Shown piece by piece: positions 7,406 through 15,968 of a stretch of DNA of 16,867 nt. The stretch is taken from contig JBPOJA010000007.1 of NCBI GenBank assembly GCA_052034085.1, positions 1 to 16,867 on the forward strand, written 5' to 3'. The DNA is from UBA1426 sp052034085 (GTDB lineage Bacteria; Bacillota; Clostridia; Peptostreptococcales; Anaerovoracaceae). The notes below the pieces were generated by a model. That model worked only from the letters and a program-made list of their open reading frames with translations, searched no databases and was not told the DNA's origin. Position 1 is the stretch's first letter, and each line of letters opens with the position of its first letter. Made by a program: the position numbers and the translations under genes.

Positions 7406-7903
7406 ATGGACAAAAAACACGCAATGCTTATGAAGGAAATGGTCAGCTACGACAGTGGCGACCTGCGCAGGATTCAGCACATGGTCAAGGTTTATGGATT
7501 TGCTTCTACCATAGGCAGGCTGGAGGGACTGTCTGAAGACGAGCTTTATACTCTTGAAACTGCTGCAATACTTCATGACATAGGCATAAAAAACAGCATG
7601 AAAAAATACGGCTCCTCCATGGGGAAATATCAGGAGGAAGAGGGGCCGCCTGAAGCTGAAAGGCTGATGCGTGAACTGGGCGGTTTCACTGAAGATCAGA
7701 TTGAAAAGGTTAAATTTCTTGTGGGCCACCACCACACCTATGAAGGCATAAGGGATTTGGATTACCAGATTCTCATAGAAGCTGATTTCCTGGTTAACCT
7801 ATATGAAAATCCGGAAAAATATGGTGACCCCGCAGCTGTTCTGGAAAAGCATTTCAGGACCGAAACCGGTAAACAAATGCTGAAAGACAGTTACCTCGTG
7901 TAG
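7406..7903 (+). CDS. HD-domain phosphohydrolase
   Basis: A 165-residue stand-alone HD protein. The metal-site residues are all visible: H25 (RIQHMVKV), H57-D58 (ILHDIGI) and D127 (IEADFLV), with an additional H108-H110 triplet. Such proteins hydrolyse phosphate esters of nucleotides or similar compounds; the substrate cannot be told. ATG 7406 has AAAGGA about 9 nt upstream. The next gene begins 2 nt after the stop, so the two are co-transcribed. Confidence 0.82.
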   Translation: MDKKHAMLMKEMVSYDSGDLRRIQHMVKVYGFASTIGRLEGLSEDELYTLETAAILHDIGIKNSMKKYGSSMGKYQEEEGPPEAERLMRELGGFTEDQIEKVKFLVGHHHTYEGIRDLDYQILIEADFLVNLYENPEKYGDPAAVLEKHFRTETGKQMLKDSYLV

Positions 7904-7905
7904 CC

Positions 7906-8889
7906 ATGGAAAAAGTACACAGCAGCATTTATTTGAAAGAACTGGCCCTGCCGAACAGCCCCCTGAAATACCTGAACTTATTCATAATACGGGGTGACAG
8001 TGAATCCATAATCATCGACACTGGTTTCAATATGGAAGAAACCAGGGAGGAAATGGACAGGGTTTTTGCGGAGTTGAATCTGAAGCCCGAAAACACTATT
8101 CTCTTCCTGACCCATCTTCATTCCGACCACACGGGCCTGGCTTCCTATCTGGAAGAAAAGGGTGTAAAGGTTTTCATAAGTAGAACGGACGGGGAAATAC
8201 TCAACAACAGCGTGAGTATCGACGATACTGCATGGCTGGAAACCGTTGAACATGGAAAGCTTCAGGGCCTGGAGGCCGACAGACTGAGTTTGCAGGACAA
8301 CCCCGGCTTCAAATACAGGCCAACCGGGCACATCAATTACATTCCCGCAGTTCCGGGGCAGTTTTTCCGCATTGGGAACTATGATTTTGAGGTCGTGGAT
8401 TTGAAGGGCCATACCCTCGGCATTTTAGGCCTGTACGAGAAAAAACATAAAATATTATTTTGCGGCGACCACATTTTGGGTAAAATCTCTCCAAACATTA
8501 CATTCTGGGGCTTTGAGTACGGGGATATCCTGGGGACCTATCTGGAAAGCCTGGAACGGGTTTACCATATGGATATAGATTATCTTTTTTCCTCACACAG
8601 AGCCCTTGTGAAAGACCACAGGGAAAGAATTGACCAGCTTAAGACTCACCACAGGCAGAGGTTGAACGAGGCCAGGCAAGCCTTGGCGACAGCCCAACGG
8701 GCAACGGTCAGAGAAGTGACGAAACAGCTTCACTGGGATATACGAAGCAAAAGCTGGGATGATTTCCCCGCTTCGCAGAAGTGGTTTGCCGCAGGAGAAG
8801 CCCATGCGCATCTGGAGCATCTGAGGGCAAAAGGCGAAGCCCGCATGGAAATTGTGCGGGGAGTATGCTATTATAGCCTTATAGTGTAA
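7906..8889 (+). CDS. Metallo-beta-lactamase-fold hydrolase
   Basis: A 327-residue MBL-fold protein with the complete dinuclear metal site: H70-x-H72-x-D74-H75 (THLHSDHTG), H169 (KGHTLG), D188 (CGDH) and H231 (SSHRALV). The C-terminal 90 residues, rich in charged helix, match the winged-helix-like extension seen in LACTB2-type hydrolases. It is likely a cytosolic hydrolase of a thioester, ester or phosphodiester; no signal peptide is present. It begins 2 nt after the HD gene and has no clear ribosome binding site, so it probably relies on translational coupling. Confidence 0.83.
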   Translation: MEKVHSSIYLKELALPNSPLKYLNLFIIRGDSESIIIDTGFNMEETREEMDRVFAELNLKPENTILFLTHLHSDHTGLASYLEEKGVKVFISRTDGEILNNSVSIDDTAWLETVEHGKLQGLEADRLSLQDNPGFKYRPTGHINYIPAVPGQFFRIGNYDFEVVDLKGHTLGILGLYEKKHKILFCGDHILGKISPNITFWGFEYGDILGTYLESLERVYHMDIDYLFSSHRALVKDHRERIDQLKTHHRQRLNEARQALATAQRATVREVTKQLHWDIRSKSWDDFPASQKWFAAGEAHAHLEHLRAKGEARMEIVRGVCYYSLIV

Positions 8890-8908
8890 ATAACGGGAGG
8901 TGCCGTAA

Positions 8909-9652
8909 ATGAAAAACAAACTTACCGCAATGATGCTTGTTATGCTTTTAATTTTCTCCATGGCGGCTCTTGCCGCATGCGGAGGCGGTTCGGATTCGCA
9001 ACCGCCTGATAATCAGCAGACAGAGGATGCCGTCGAGGATGAGACAGACCAGGGTGAGGCCGGCGGCGGCAATAAAGGCGGCGGCTCCGAAGGCCCTGAT
9101 TTTAGCGTTTTTGCTGCAAAATCAGGAGAGATAAAGAGCTTTTATTACAAGACTGTCTACACCTTTAACCAGGGAGAGTCGTTTTATGGGAAGATGTGGT
9201 TAAAAGGCAACAAAATGAGAATGGAGTCCGTGGACTCAGATTCCGAAGAAACCGTGGTCACCATTACTGACAACGATGAAGGAGTCATGTACATTTATTA
9301 TCCCGAGTCCAATTACGCCATGAAAATGGACATGGATTTTGACATGACTGATGATGATATGACCCCGGATAATTTCTACGATTCCATTGAATGGGATAAC
9401 TATCTGTTTGTGGACAAAGAGGTGCTGAACGGAATGAAATGCGTTGTTTACCGCGGTATTGACGAGGAAAATAATAAGTTCACAGTCTGGATCTGGGAGG
9501 ACTGGGGCATGCCGGTCAAGATAGTATCGGAGGTCAACGGGGAAACCATGACGGTTGAGTATACGGATATTGAGCTCAACAAAGTCGACGACAGCGTGTT
9601 CAAAATTCCGGGCAATGTGGAAATAATGGATTTTATGGGATCCATGGGTTGA
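8909..9652 (+). CDS. Secreted lipoprotein, LolA/DUF4412-like fold suspected
   Basis: A 247-residue lipoprotein: charged start, hydrophobic core and classic lipobox LAAC (C24), then an acidic, Gly-rich linker of about 40 residues. The mature domain (about 65-247) has alternating strands such as YGKMWLKGNKMRMESV and GMPVKIVSEVNGETMTVEY. These resemble the outer-membrane lipoprotein-sorting-like or DUF4412 fold, which in Gram-positives binds lipids or unknown ligands. That resemblance is by eye. GGGAGGTG lies 6 nt before ATG. Its stop overlaps the galE start by one base (TGATG). Confidence 0.78.
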   Translation: MKNKLTAMMLVMLLIFSMAALAACGGGSDSQPPDNQQTEDAVEDETDQGEAGGGNKGGGSEGPDFSVFAAKSGEIKSFYYKTVYTFNQGESFYGKMWLKGNKMRMESVDSDSEETVVTITDNDEGVMYIYYPESNYAMKMDMDFDMTDDDMTPDNFYDSIEWDNYLFVDKEVLNGMKCVVYRGIDEENNKFTVWIWEDWGMPVKIVSEVNGETMTVEYTDIELNKVDDSVFKIPGNVEIMDFMGSMG

Positions 9653-10686
9653 TGAAAACTATTCTCATTACGGGGGGGACAGGTTTTATAGGTTCACACG
9701 CAGCCGTAGTCATGCTGAAGGAAGGCTACGACATTGTTGTTGTGGACAATCTCTGCAACAGCAGCGCCGGTGTGATTGACAAAATCAGGGAGATATCTGT
9801 CAAGGACGCGGATCCGGACAAAACTGCAGCCGGCATTGAGTTTTACAAAGAAGACGCAACAGACGAAGAGGCCATGGACCGAATCTTCCAGGCTCACAAT
9901 TTCCATGGCATCATGCATTTTGCCGGCTTGAAAGCCGTAGGAGAGTCCGCAGAGAAGCCGCTTGAATATTATTACAACAACACAGTGAGCACCATGGTGC
10001 TTGCAAAACTGGCTCTGAAATACAGGGTGAAAAATTTCATTTTCAGCTCTTCGGCCACGGTTTACGGGGACAATGAGGTACCTTTTAAGGAAGAAATGAC
10101 TTTGAGACCGGCAACCAATCCATATGGCGAAACAAAAGCTGTCAGTGAAAAAATTCTAATGGATGCGGCGGCGGCCAATCCGGATTTCTGTGTGGGAATA
10201 CTAAGATATTTCAATCCTGTCGGCGCCCATGAGAGCGGGATGATAGGTGAAAATCCGGCAGGAATACCAAACAACCTTATGCCGTATATCGTGCAGGTTG
10301 CGGCGGGAAAACTCGATAAGCTGCGGGTTTTCGGAAATGACTATCCAACGCCTGACGGCACCGGGGTCCGGGATTATATTCATGTCATGGATCTGGCTGA
10401 AGGCCATGCCGCGGCATACAGGCATCTTAAGCCCGGAGCTGAAATATATAATCTCGGTACAGGAAGAGGCACCAGCGTTTTGCAGCTTGTGAAGGCTTTT
10501 GAAGAAGCCAACAATCTTTCCGTCCCCTTTGAAATAACCGGAAGAAGAGCAGGAGATATCGCAGAAAGTTATGCCGGTGTTGACAAAGCAAAGGCAGAAC
10601 TGGGCTGGCAGTCGAAAAGAGATATTATGCAGATGTGCAGGGATGCCTGGAATTTTGAACAGAACAGATATAAAAACAGAAAGTAA
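9652..10686 (+). CDS. galE: UDP-glucose 4-epimerase
   Basis: A 344-residue extended short-chain dehydrogenase that interconverts UDP-glucose and UDP-galactose (or the N-acetyl forms) in the cytosol. It has the NAD-binding GGTGFIG (8-14), SSSATVYGD around 132-140, and the catalytic pair Y158-x3-K162 in NPYGETK. YFNPVGAHESG and GTGVRDYIHVMDLAEGH are strong GalE signatures. The start is ATG 9652, overlapping the lipoprotein stop; a TTG just before it is less likely. No galK or galT is nearby, so a role in supplying sugar nucleotides for surface polymers is more likely than galactose use. Confidence 0.92.
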   Translation: MKTILITGGTGFIGSHAAVVMLKEGYDIVVVDNLCNSSAGVIDKIREISVKDADPDKTAAGIEFYKEDATDEEAMDRIFQAHNFHGIMHFAGLKAVGESAEKPLEYYYNNTVSTMVLAKLALKYRVKNFIFSSSATVYGDNEVPFKEEMTLRPATNPYGETKAVSEKILMDAAAANPDFCVGILRYFNPVGAHESGMIGENPAGIPNNLMPYIVQVAAGKLDKLRVFGNDYPTPDGTGVRDYIHVMDLAEGHAAAYRHLKPGAEIYNLGTGRGTSVLQLVKAFEEANNLSVPFEITGRRAGDIAESYAGVDKAKAELGWQSKRDIMQMCRDAWNFEQNRYKNRK

Positions 10687-10730
10687 AACAGGATATAAAA
10701 ACAGGATTTGCGAAAGGAAAAGGAACTGAC

Positions 10731-11150
10731 GTGAAAGAGTACAAAATAGCCCATCTGGTTAAATCAGAAGACTTGAACCATCACGGAACATTGTTTGCGG
10801 GGAGATCTGCCGAATGGCTGGTGGAGTCTGCCTTTGTGGCGGCTGCGGCAGGCCATGGCAAGCCTGAGAATGTGGTCTGCGTAAACATTCATGGTTTTGC
10901 ATTCAAAAGACCCGTGCAGAGAGGCGACATCATCACATTTTTCTCAAAAGTTGCCAGGGTGGGGAGATCCAGCATTACGGTTTACGTTAAGGTAAAATCT
11001 GAAATCAGCGGGCTTACGCATGTAGACGGGTTTCTTACCTTTGTGTGCCTGGATTCGGTAACAAACATCACTGTCCCGCACGGCATTGTTATGGACGAGC
11101 CGGCCGATGAAGAAGAGATTAAAATTAGAGAGCGGGCCCAGGCATTATAG
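10731..11150 (+). CDS. Hotdog-fold acyl-CoA thioesterase
   Basis: A 139-residue hotdog protein resembling the YciA/ACOT acyl-CoA thioesterases, which release CoA from acyl-CoAs in the cytosol. The N-x-x-G-T-L-F-x-G signature is present (N16, G19, G24). The usual acidic residue of the WMD motif is E32 here (WLVE), a change that would keep acidity. The start is GTG 10731, with AAGGA about 6 nt upstream. It lies 44 nt after galE and probably belongs to that operon. A GC-rich hairpin follows. Confidence 0.75.
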   Translation: MKEYKIAHLVKSEDLNHHGTLFAGRSAEWLVESAFVAAAAGHGKPENVVCVNIHGFAFKRPVQRGDIITFFSKVARVGRSSITVYVKVKSEISGLTHVDGFLTFVCLDSVTNITVPHGIVMDEPADEEEIKIRERAQAL

Positions 11151-11159
11151 CCGGCCCGC
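11132..11159. terminator. GC-rich hairpin between convergent genes
   Basis: GCGGGCC (11132-11138) pairs with GGCCCGC (11153-11159), with an inner GGC/GCC pair around the loop. It overlaps the thioesterase stop. Only a mixed AATTTCTC follows on the plus strand; on the minus strand a CTCTAATTTT tract follows. It may serve both genes. Confidence 0.4.
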
Positions 11160-11184
11160 CAATTTCTCATTCAGAATACCTGAA

Positions 11185-11409
11185 CTATCTCCAGTAGTTG
11201 TTTGCCGCGGCAACGGTCTGGAAGTTGATTGCAACGACCTGTGAAGCTGCAGTCAGGCTGTCGGCATTTTCGGAATAAACCGGTCTGAGTTTTTCCCTTA
11301 TTTCTGCCGAGGGCTGGGTGTAGGCCACGCCTTTCCTCGATAGAGTGATTGCCAGTTCAAAACCCTCCTGGGGCGTTTCAGTTATAAGTGATGTAAGCCA
11401 TGTGTTCAT
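11185..11409 (-). CDS. Small conserved-looking protein, unknown
   Basis: A 74-residue protein that I do not recognise. It has no signal peptide and no membrane segment; it contains a PSAEIREKLRPVY helix-like stretch and ends AAANNYWR. Evidence that it is real: AAGGAGG lies 6 nt before ATG 11409, an extended -10 lies about 50 nt upstream, and it fills a gap between other genes with no competing frame. Upstream in-frame codons (to 11430) have no ribosome binding site. Confidence 0.65.
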   Translation of the reverse strand: MNTWLTSLITETPQEGFELAITLSRKGVAYTQPSAEIREKLRPVYSENADSLTAASQVVAINFQTVAAANNYWR

Positions 11410-11460
11410 TTTTATCCTCCTTTTCAACATAAATATTAACTGGTTCGGTTATCCCATCTT

Positions 11461-11469
11461 CTTATATCA
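11461..11469 (-). promoter_or_regulatory. Extended -10 promoter for the 74-residue gene
   Basis: On the minus strand TGATATAAG matches TGnTATAAT with one mismatch. It gives a leader of about 45 nt. No clear -35 is visible. Confidence 0.38.
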
Positions 11470-11560
11470 TTTGTTTATATCAAAAGTCGCATTCCGAAGA
11501 CCTACATACCCCGTTTGTCTGCATATCAATCGGCAGTCATTCCGCATGAAACAAAAAGTG

Positions 11561-11589
11561 TTGAGAAGTGGTTTCCGTTAATGTAAAAT
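11561..11589 (+). promoter_or_regulatory. Promoter positioned for leaderless GNAT mRNA
   Basis: TTGAGA (11561-11566), a 17-bp spacer and TAAAAT (11584-11589) form a good sigma-A-type promoter. The expected transcription start, 7 nt after the -10 box, falls on the A of the ATG at 11596. Confidence 0.5.
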
Positions 11590-11595
11590 ACAAAT

Positions 11596-12111
11596 ATGGA
11601 AACTAAAATTTATGATAAAAACGGTATTGTCATCAGGGAAGCCATGCCCGAAGATTACGGCGAGATATTGAGACTGAACGAAGAGTCGGTTCAGTTTCTT
11701 TCCCCTATGAATCTGGACAGGCTGAGACACCTGAAAAATGAGTGCGAACTTTTCTGGGTGGCAGAAAATCAAGGCAAAATTCAGGCCTTCATAATAGCCT
11801 TCAGAGAAGGGGCCGACTATGACAGCGTCAATTACCAGTGGTTTGAAAACCATTATGACAAATTTCTGTACATTGACCGGATAGTGGTGGACATAGGAGC
11901 GAGAAAAGCAGGTTTAGGCAAGCTCATCTATGACGCCATTTTTATTTATGCGGGGAAAAGCGCAGTAAACCAGATTACTGCAGAAATTGACATTGAGCCG
12001 GCCAATCCCGTTTCCCTGAGATTTCATGAACGCTATGGATTTCATGAAGTGGGCAGACAGGAGGTTGCGGGAGGCAGCAAAATAGTGTCCCTGCAGGTTT
12101 CGGAGCTATAG
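11596..12111 (+). CDS. GNAT-family acetyltransferase
   Basis: A 171-residue GNAT enzyme that would transfer an acetyl group from acetyl-CoA. The N-terminal VIREAMPEDYGEILRLNE and the acetyl-CoA loop RKAGLG (103-108) after strand YIDRIVVD are typical, as is the C-terminal NPVSLRFHERYGFHEVG. The substrate is unknown. There is no ribosome binding site before ATG 11596; a promoter whose start coincides with the ATG suggests a leaderless transcript. Confidence 0.85.
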   Translation: METKIYDKNGIVIREAMPEDYGEILRLNEESVQFLSPMNLDRLRHLKNECELFWVAENQGKIQAFIIAFREGADYDSVNYQWFENHYDKFLYIDRIVVDIGARKAGLGKLIYDAIFIYAGKSAVNQITAEIDIEPANPVSLRFHERYGFHEVGRQEVAGGSKIVSLQVSEL

Positions 12112-12120
12112 CCTTTGTCA

Positions 12121-12164
12121 TTGACCGAAATTAAATGTTCGGTAAATTAAATATCATTTATAAT
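12121..12164 (+). promoter_or_regulatory. Promoter region with palindromic operator
   Basis: An inverted repeat ACCGAA-N8-TTCGGT (12124-12143) overlaps a -35-like TTGACC (12121-12126) and fills the spacer to a -10-like TAAATT (12143-12148). A second, perfect -10 TATAAT lies at 12159-12164 without a clear -35. The palindrome is placed as a repressor operator would be for the SPFH operon. Confidence 0.4.
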
Positions 12165-12202
12165 CGTTATCGTTGAGAAAAAAGGTTTGAAAGGAGAAAG
12201 TT

Positions 12203-13498
12203 ATGGGACTGATAAGAGCTGCGTTAGGAGCTGCCGGCGGTACTCTGGCAGACCAATGGAAAGAGTATTTTTACTGCGAATCCTTGCCAAACAATGTTTT
12301 GGTCAGTAAAGGGGAGAAACGCGTTTCAGGCCGTTCCTCCAACGTAAGGGGCGAGCCCAACATTATTACATCAGGCTCGGGAATTGCTGTGGCAGACGGC
12401 CAGAGCATGATTATCGTTGAGCAGGGCAAGATAGTTGACTTCTCTGCAGAACCGGGAATATTTATATTTGATGCGGGTGGAGAACCTTCGCTTTTTGCAG
12501 GCAAAGGTTTCAAGGAAGGTGCCTTAGGCTCACTTAAAACTGCCTGGGACCGTTTTAAATTCGGCGGGAGCCCGGGAAAGGATGCCAGGATTTACTTCTT
12601 CAATATGAAGGAACTGCCGGGCAACAAATACGGTACACCCAACCCAATTCCTTTCAGGGTGGTGGATACCAACATCAATCTCGATATAGACATAGCCATC
12701 CGCTGCCACGGTGAATACAGCTTCCACCTGATGAACCCGATTTTGTTCTACACAAATGTCAGTGGAAATGTGCCCGATGAATACATGGTGGAAACCCTGG
12801 AAGGTCAGCTGAAGACAGAACTTCTCACAGCTTTGCAGCCGGCTTTCGCAAAGATATCCAAGATGGGTGTCAGGTATTCGGCTCTGCCGGCCCACACAGA
12901 AGAGCTGGCGGATATCCTCAATGAGGAACTGACAGAAAAATGGAGAGACCTGAGAGGGCTTGAAATAGTCAGCTTCGGTATCAGTTCCGTTTCCGCCAGC
13001 GAAGAAGACGAAAATCTCATCAAAGAAGTGCAGAAAGCTGCCATCATGCGGGATCCGACAATGGCCGCCGCTGCGATTGCCAGTGCACAGGCAGATGCCA
13101 TGAGAGGAGCCGCCACCAACGAAGGCAGTTCGGTCATGGGATTCATGGGAATGGGCCTTGCAGGCCAGATGGGCGGAATGAGCTCACCCAACCTGTTCAA
13201 TGTTGCTCAGCAGCAGGGCGCCCAGGGCGGTATGGCTCCTCAGGGCGGAATGCCTCAGGGCGGAATGCCGCCGGGCGGTGTGGTTGCCGGAGCGGGAGTT
13301 ATGCCCGGGCAGCAGGCGTCTGCAGAAGGCTGGACCTGTCCGCAGTGCAATCATACGGGGAATACCGGTAATTTCTGTTCGAACTGTGGCGCGGCAAAAC
13401 CGGCGGCACCGGCAGCATGGACCTGTGCCAGATGCGGCCATCAGGGTAATACCGGCAAGTTCTGCTCAAATTGCGGAGCGCCACAAGGTGGTGAATAA
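12203..13498 (+). CDS. SPFH-domain protein with two zinc ribbons (YdjI-like)
   Basis: A 431-residue protein of the YdjI type: an SPFH (stomatin/flotillin-like) domain over about residues 30-265, then a Met/Gly/Pro/Gln-rich linker and two C-terminal zinc ribbons (C379, C382, C392, C395 and C408, C411, C421, C424). There is no signal peptide or strong membrane segment, so membrane attachment would be peripheral or via partners. In B. subtilis YdjI works with YdjG and YdjH to hold PspA at the membrane under envelope stress; the same partners follow here, which supports that role by analogy. AAGGAG lies 6 nt before ATG. It is the first gene of a four-gene operon; the next starts 3 nt after its stop. 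Confidence 0.85.
   Translation: MGLIRAALGAAGGTLADQWKEYFYCESLPNNVLVSKGEKRVSGRSSNVRGEPNIITSGSGIAVADGQSMIIVEQGKIVDFSAEPGIFIFDAGGEPSLFAGKGFKEGALGSLKTAWDRFKFGGSPGKDARIYFFNMKELPGNKYGTPNPIPFRVVDTNINLDIDIAIRCHGEYSFHLMNPILFYTNVSGNVPDEYMVETLEGQLKTELLTALQPAFAKISKMGVRYSALPAHTEELADILNEELTEKWRDLRGLEIVSFGISSVSASEEDENLIKEVQKAAIMRDPTMAAAAIASAQADAMRGAATNEGSSVMGFMGMGLAGQMGGMSSPNLFNVAQQQGAQGGMAPQGGMPQGGMPPGGVVAGAGVMPGQQASAEGWTCPQCNHTGNTGNFCSNCGAAKPAAPAAWTCARCGHQGNTGKFCSNCGAPQGGE
13223..13285 (+). repeat. 15-bp tandem repeat in the SPFH linker
   Basis: CAGGGCGGAATGCCT-type units occur at 13241-13255, 13256-13270 and, diverged, at 13223 and 13271. They encode the linker repeat QGGMP. Repeat number may vary between strains by slippage. 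Confidence 0.6.
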
Positions 13499-13501
13499 TA
13501 A

Positions 13502-14857
13502 TTGAACATCAGAAAGCGCGGATTCCGGGCCAGGCTTTTTATGCTTGGCCTGGTAATGGCTTTAGTTTTCAGTTTTGCAGCCTGTGGTGGCAAGACGGAC
13601 AACACCGGTTCAGACGGCAATGAAGATGCCGATGATGTTTTGGATCAGGTTGAAGGCGAAACCATAGTTGTTACAGACGAAGCTGGTTTTGTGACAGTGG
13701 AAATTACTGATGGAGCAGCAACGGTTTTCTTTCACCCGGAAGTCTGGGCGGAGCACGAAGATGAGACAATGATTAATGAAAACTCAGAGGCATATGTTCC
13801 CACGGATGAACCTTTTCCGGTTATTACTTATGGCGAAAGAGTTGCAGCGGCGGCGGTCGGCCAGGTGGAGGCCATGGGAGGCAACCATATGTCGGAAATT
13901 TTCACCATGCCCAGCCTGTTTCTTGCCATGGACGACGGGACTGTGGAGTGGCTGCAGCTTAATCCCTTTATAATGTATCCGGGGGATGAGTTTCACAGCA
14001 TCATTACTTTGCCGTTTCTGGAAAATATAGTATCCCTGTCTTTTGAACCCGATGGCGAGGGGGTAGGCGAACACACGGTATACGCAAAGGATGCCAAAGG
14101 TCTCCACTATGATGTGCGGAATGCCCATAAATATGCAGACTTTTTCGAAGGTTACTGGAGCGGCACTGTGGAACTGGGCGAGGACGAATTTTATATTTAT
14201 ATGATTTTCGGCCGCAACGGCCTTGTGAAAATGAGCCGGAGCAGGGCATATTCCGATGACTGGGGTTCCAGCTATTCGGGTACTTTCCATATGCATATGG
14301 ACGAGGAGTCTTCGCTGGGCTATTTGCCAGGAATTCTATCGGTGGACCTGGAGCTTGATCCGGGCCAGAGAATCGCGGATATCGGGGATGCCCCACTTAA
14401 TATCAAGGGTGATTTCTTTGCCGAATCCGGAGGGTTTCAGGGCTGGATGACCCTTTATCACGCCGATCGCGACCCTCTGCTGGAGGTCAGGGGACAGGTT
14501 GCAGATGAAATCAATTTCTGGCTGGATTATGATTCCGGTTTTCAATTTGGAGACAGGTTCATTTTGAGCACAGACTTCCTGTCCGATGAAGAGCTGGTTG
14601 AGTATCTCGCCATGTACGCGGGTAAAGCCGGGGACATGCTGCGGAATCAGGGCATGAAGGCCATGGTTACAGGTGAAAGCAGCTTTATCCCTCACGAAGG
14701 GATGTGCAGGGATGTCTGGCTTGGAACAGACCAGGGTGGCAGCTTTGTGAAAGAAGTGATGTTTTCTGTGGGCGCATATGGGGTTATTTATGAATTCCAT
14801 GTGCCTTCTGATAACTGGGATATGGTTTATATGCCGCCATACGGCGACGACTTCTAA
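13502..14857 (+). CDS. Large lipoprotein in the SPFH operon, unknown
   Basis: A 451-residue lipoprotein: RKRGFRAR charged start, hydrophobic core and lipobox FAAC (C28), then an acidic linker and a long beta-rich domain with repeated short D/E-G turns. I do not recognise the mature domain. The start is TTG 13502, right after two stop codons, with AGGTGGT about 10 nt upstream. Starting at the next ATG (13541) would lose the basic residues of the signal peptide, which favours TTG. It is not part of the B. subtilis ydjGHI set, so it is an added operon member, placed outside the membrane while its partners are inside or spanning it. Confidence 0.78.
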   Translation: MNIRKRGFRARLFMLGLVMALVFSFAACGGKTDNTGSDGNEDADDVLDQVEGETIVVTDEAGFVTVEITDGAATVFFHPEVWAEHEDETMINENSEAYVPTDEPFPVITYGERVAAAAVGQVEAMGGNHMSEIFTMPSLFLAMDDGTVEWLQLNPFIMYPGDEFHSIITLPFLENIVSLSFEPDGEGVGEHTVYAKDAKGLHYDVRNAHKYADFFEGYWSGTVELGEDEFYIYMIFGRNGLVKMSRSRAYSDDWGSSYSGTFHMHMDEESSLGYLPGILSVDLELDPGQRIADIGDAPLNIKGDFFAESGGFQGWMTLYHADRDPLLEVRGQVADEINFWLDYDSGFQFGDRFILSTDFLSDEELVEYLAMYAGKAGDMLRNQGMKAMVTGESSFIPHEGMCRDVWLGTDQGGSFVKEVMFSVGAYGVIYEFHVPSDNWDMVYMPPYGDDF

Positions 14858-14870
14858 AGGGGAGGTGACT

Positions 14871-15956
14871 ATGAGTATTCATGAGTTTGAGTGCCCCAAT
14901 TGCGGCGGAGGCATTCAGTTTAATCCGGGGCAGCAGAAGCTGGTCTGCCCTTATTGCGATACGGAAATGGATGTGGAGGCCCTGATGGCTCTGGATGAGT
15001 CTTTGAAGGATGACCTGAAGTCGGAAGCCAGGGACTGGGGCTATCAAGGTGAAGAATGGAGCAGCGATGAGCAGCAGGGTATGGCTGTATATACATGCAA
15101 ATCATGCGGCGGTGAAATCATCGGTGAAGAAACCATGGGTGCATCCAGCTGTCCGTTCTGTGGCAATCCGGTGCTGATGCCCTCCAAGTTTTCGGGCAGC
15201 CTGAAGCCGGACCTGGTGATACCTTTTAAGGTCAGCAAAGACCAGGCACTGAAGGCCCTGAAAGATTATTACCTGGGCAAGAAGCTCCTGCCTGCCGTAT
15301 TTAAGGACAGGAACAGGCTTGAGGAAATCAAGGGGGTCTATGTGCCTTTCTGGCTTTTCGATGCAGATGCGGAAGCCAGCATAGAGTACGAGGGAAAATC
15401 CAGTAAATCCTGGACTGATGCGGACCACAATCATTCTGAAACCGAACACTACAGAATAATTAGAGAAGGAACTCTGACTTTTGATAAAGTGCCCGTGGAC
15501 GGATCGGAGGATCTGGACGACACTCTTATGGAATCATTGGAGCCTTTTGATTTTTCCCAGGCGGTGGATTTCAAGACAGCCTACCTGGCCGGTTATTTTG
15601 CCAACAAGTATGATGTGGGTGTTGAGGAAAGCCAGGGAAGAGCCGATGAAAGGATGAAGGCCAGCGCCCAGGAGGAGTTTGCCAGAACCGTAGGTTCTTA
15701 TGACCAGATCAACGTAACCCGGTCCAGAATAGACATTAAACAGGGCAAGGTTTCCTATGCCTTGCTGCCTGTATGGCTCCTGTCCACAAAATGGCAGGAC
15801 AAAACCTATACCTTTGCCATGAACGGGCAGACCGGCAAATTTGTGGGCGACCTGCCTCTGGACAAGTCCCTGTCCACCAAATATTTCTTCAAGATTTTCG
15901 GTGGAGTGGCGGCAGTGCTTCTGATACTATCGCAGATCATTGCGACATTTATGTAG
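14871..15956 (+). CDS. Zinc-ribbon membrane protein (YdjG-like)
   Basis: A 361-residue protein with two N-terminal zinc ribbons (C8, C11, C26, C29 and C76, C79, C94, C97). A middle domain rich in lysine and aromatic residues follows (about 105-320, with PFKVSKDQALKALKDYY and GVYVPFWLFDADAEA). The C-terminus is a membrane anchor (about 340-361). This is the YdjG-type, TFIIB-ribbon-containing architecture. Most of the protein should face the cytosol. ATG 14871 has GGGGAGGTGA directly upstream; the frame is open 93 nt further up, but that overlaps the lipoprotein gene and has no ribosome binding site. The next gene's start is 12 nt after the stop. Confidence 0.83.
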   Translation: MSIHEFECPNCGGGIQFNPGQQKLVCPYCDTEMDVEALMALDESLKDDLKSEARDWGYQGEEWSSDEQQGMAVYTCKSCGGEIIGEETMGASSCPFCGNPVLMPSKFSGSLKPDLVIPFKVSKDQALKALKDYYLGKKLLPAVFKDRNRLEEIKGVYVPFWLFDADAEASIEYEGKSSKSWTDADHNHSETEHYRIIREGTLTFDKVPVDGSEDLDDTLMESLEPFDFSQAVDFKTAYLAGYFANKYDVGVEESQGRADERMKASAQEEFARTVGSYDQINVTRSRIDIKQGKVSYALLPVWLLSTKWQDKTYTFAMNGQTGKFVGDLPLDKSLSTKYFFKIFGGVAAVLLILSQIIATFM

Positions 15957-15968
15957 GAGGTGGGGAAA

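Noticed and set aside
10665..10705. Imperfect direct repeat (ATATAAAAACAG) across the galE stop
   Set aside because: Short and A-rich with only two copies; most likely a local duplication without function.
14778..14870. Upstream extension of the YdjG-like gene
   Set aside because: It overlaps the lipoprotein coding region in another frame and has no ribosome binding site, whereas ATG 14871 has an excellent one.
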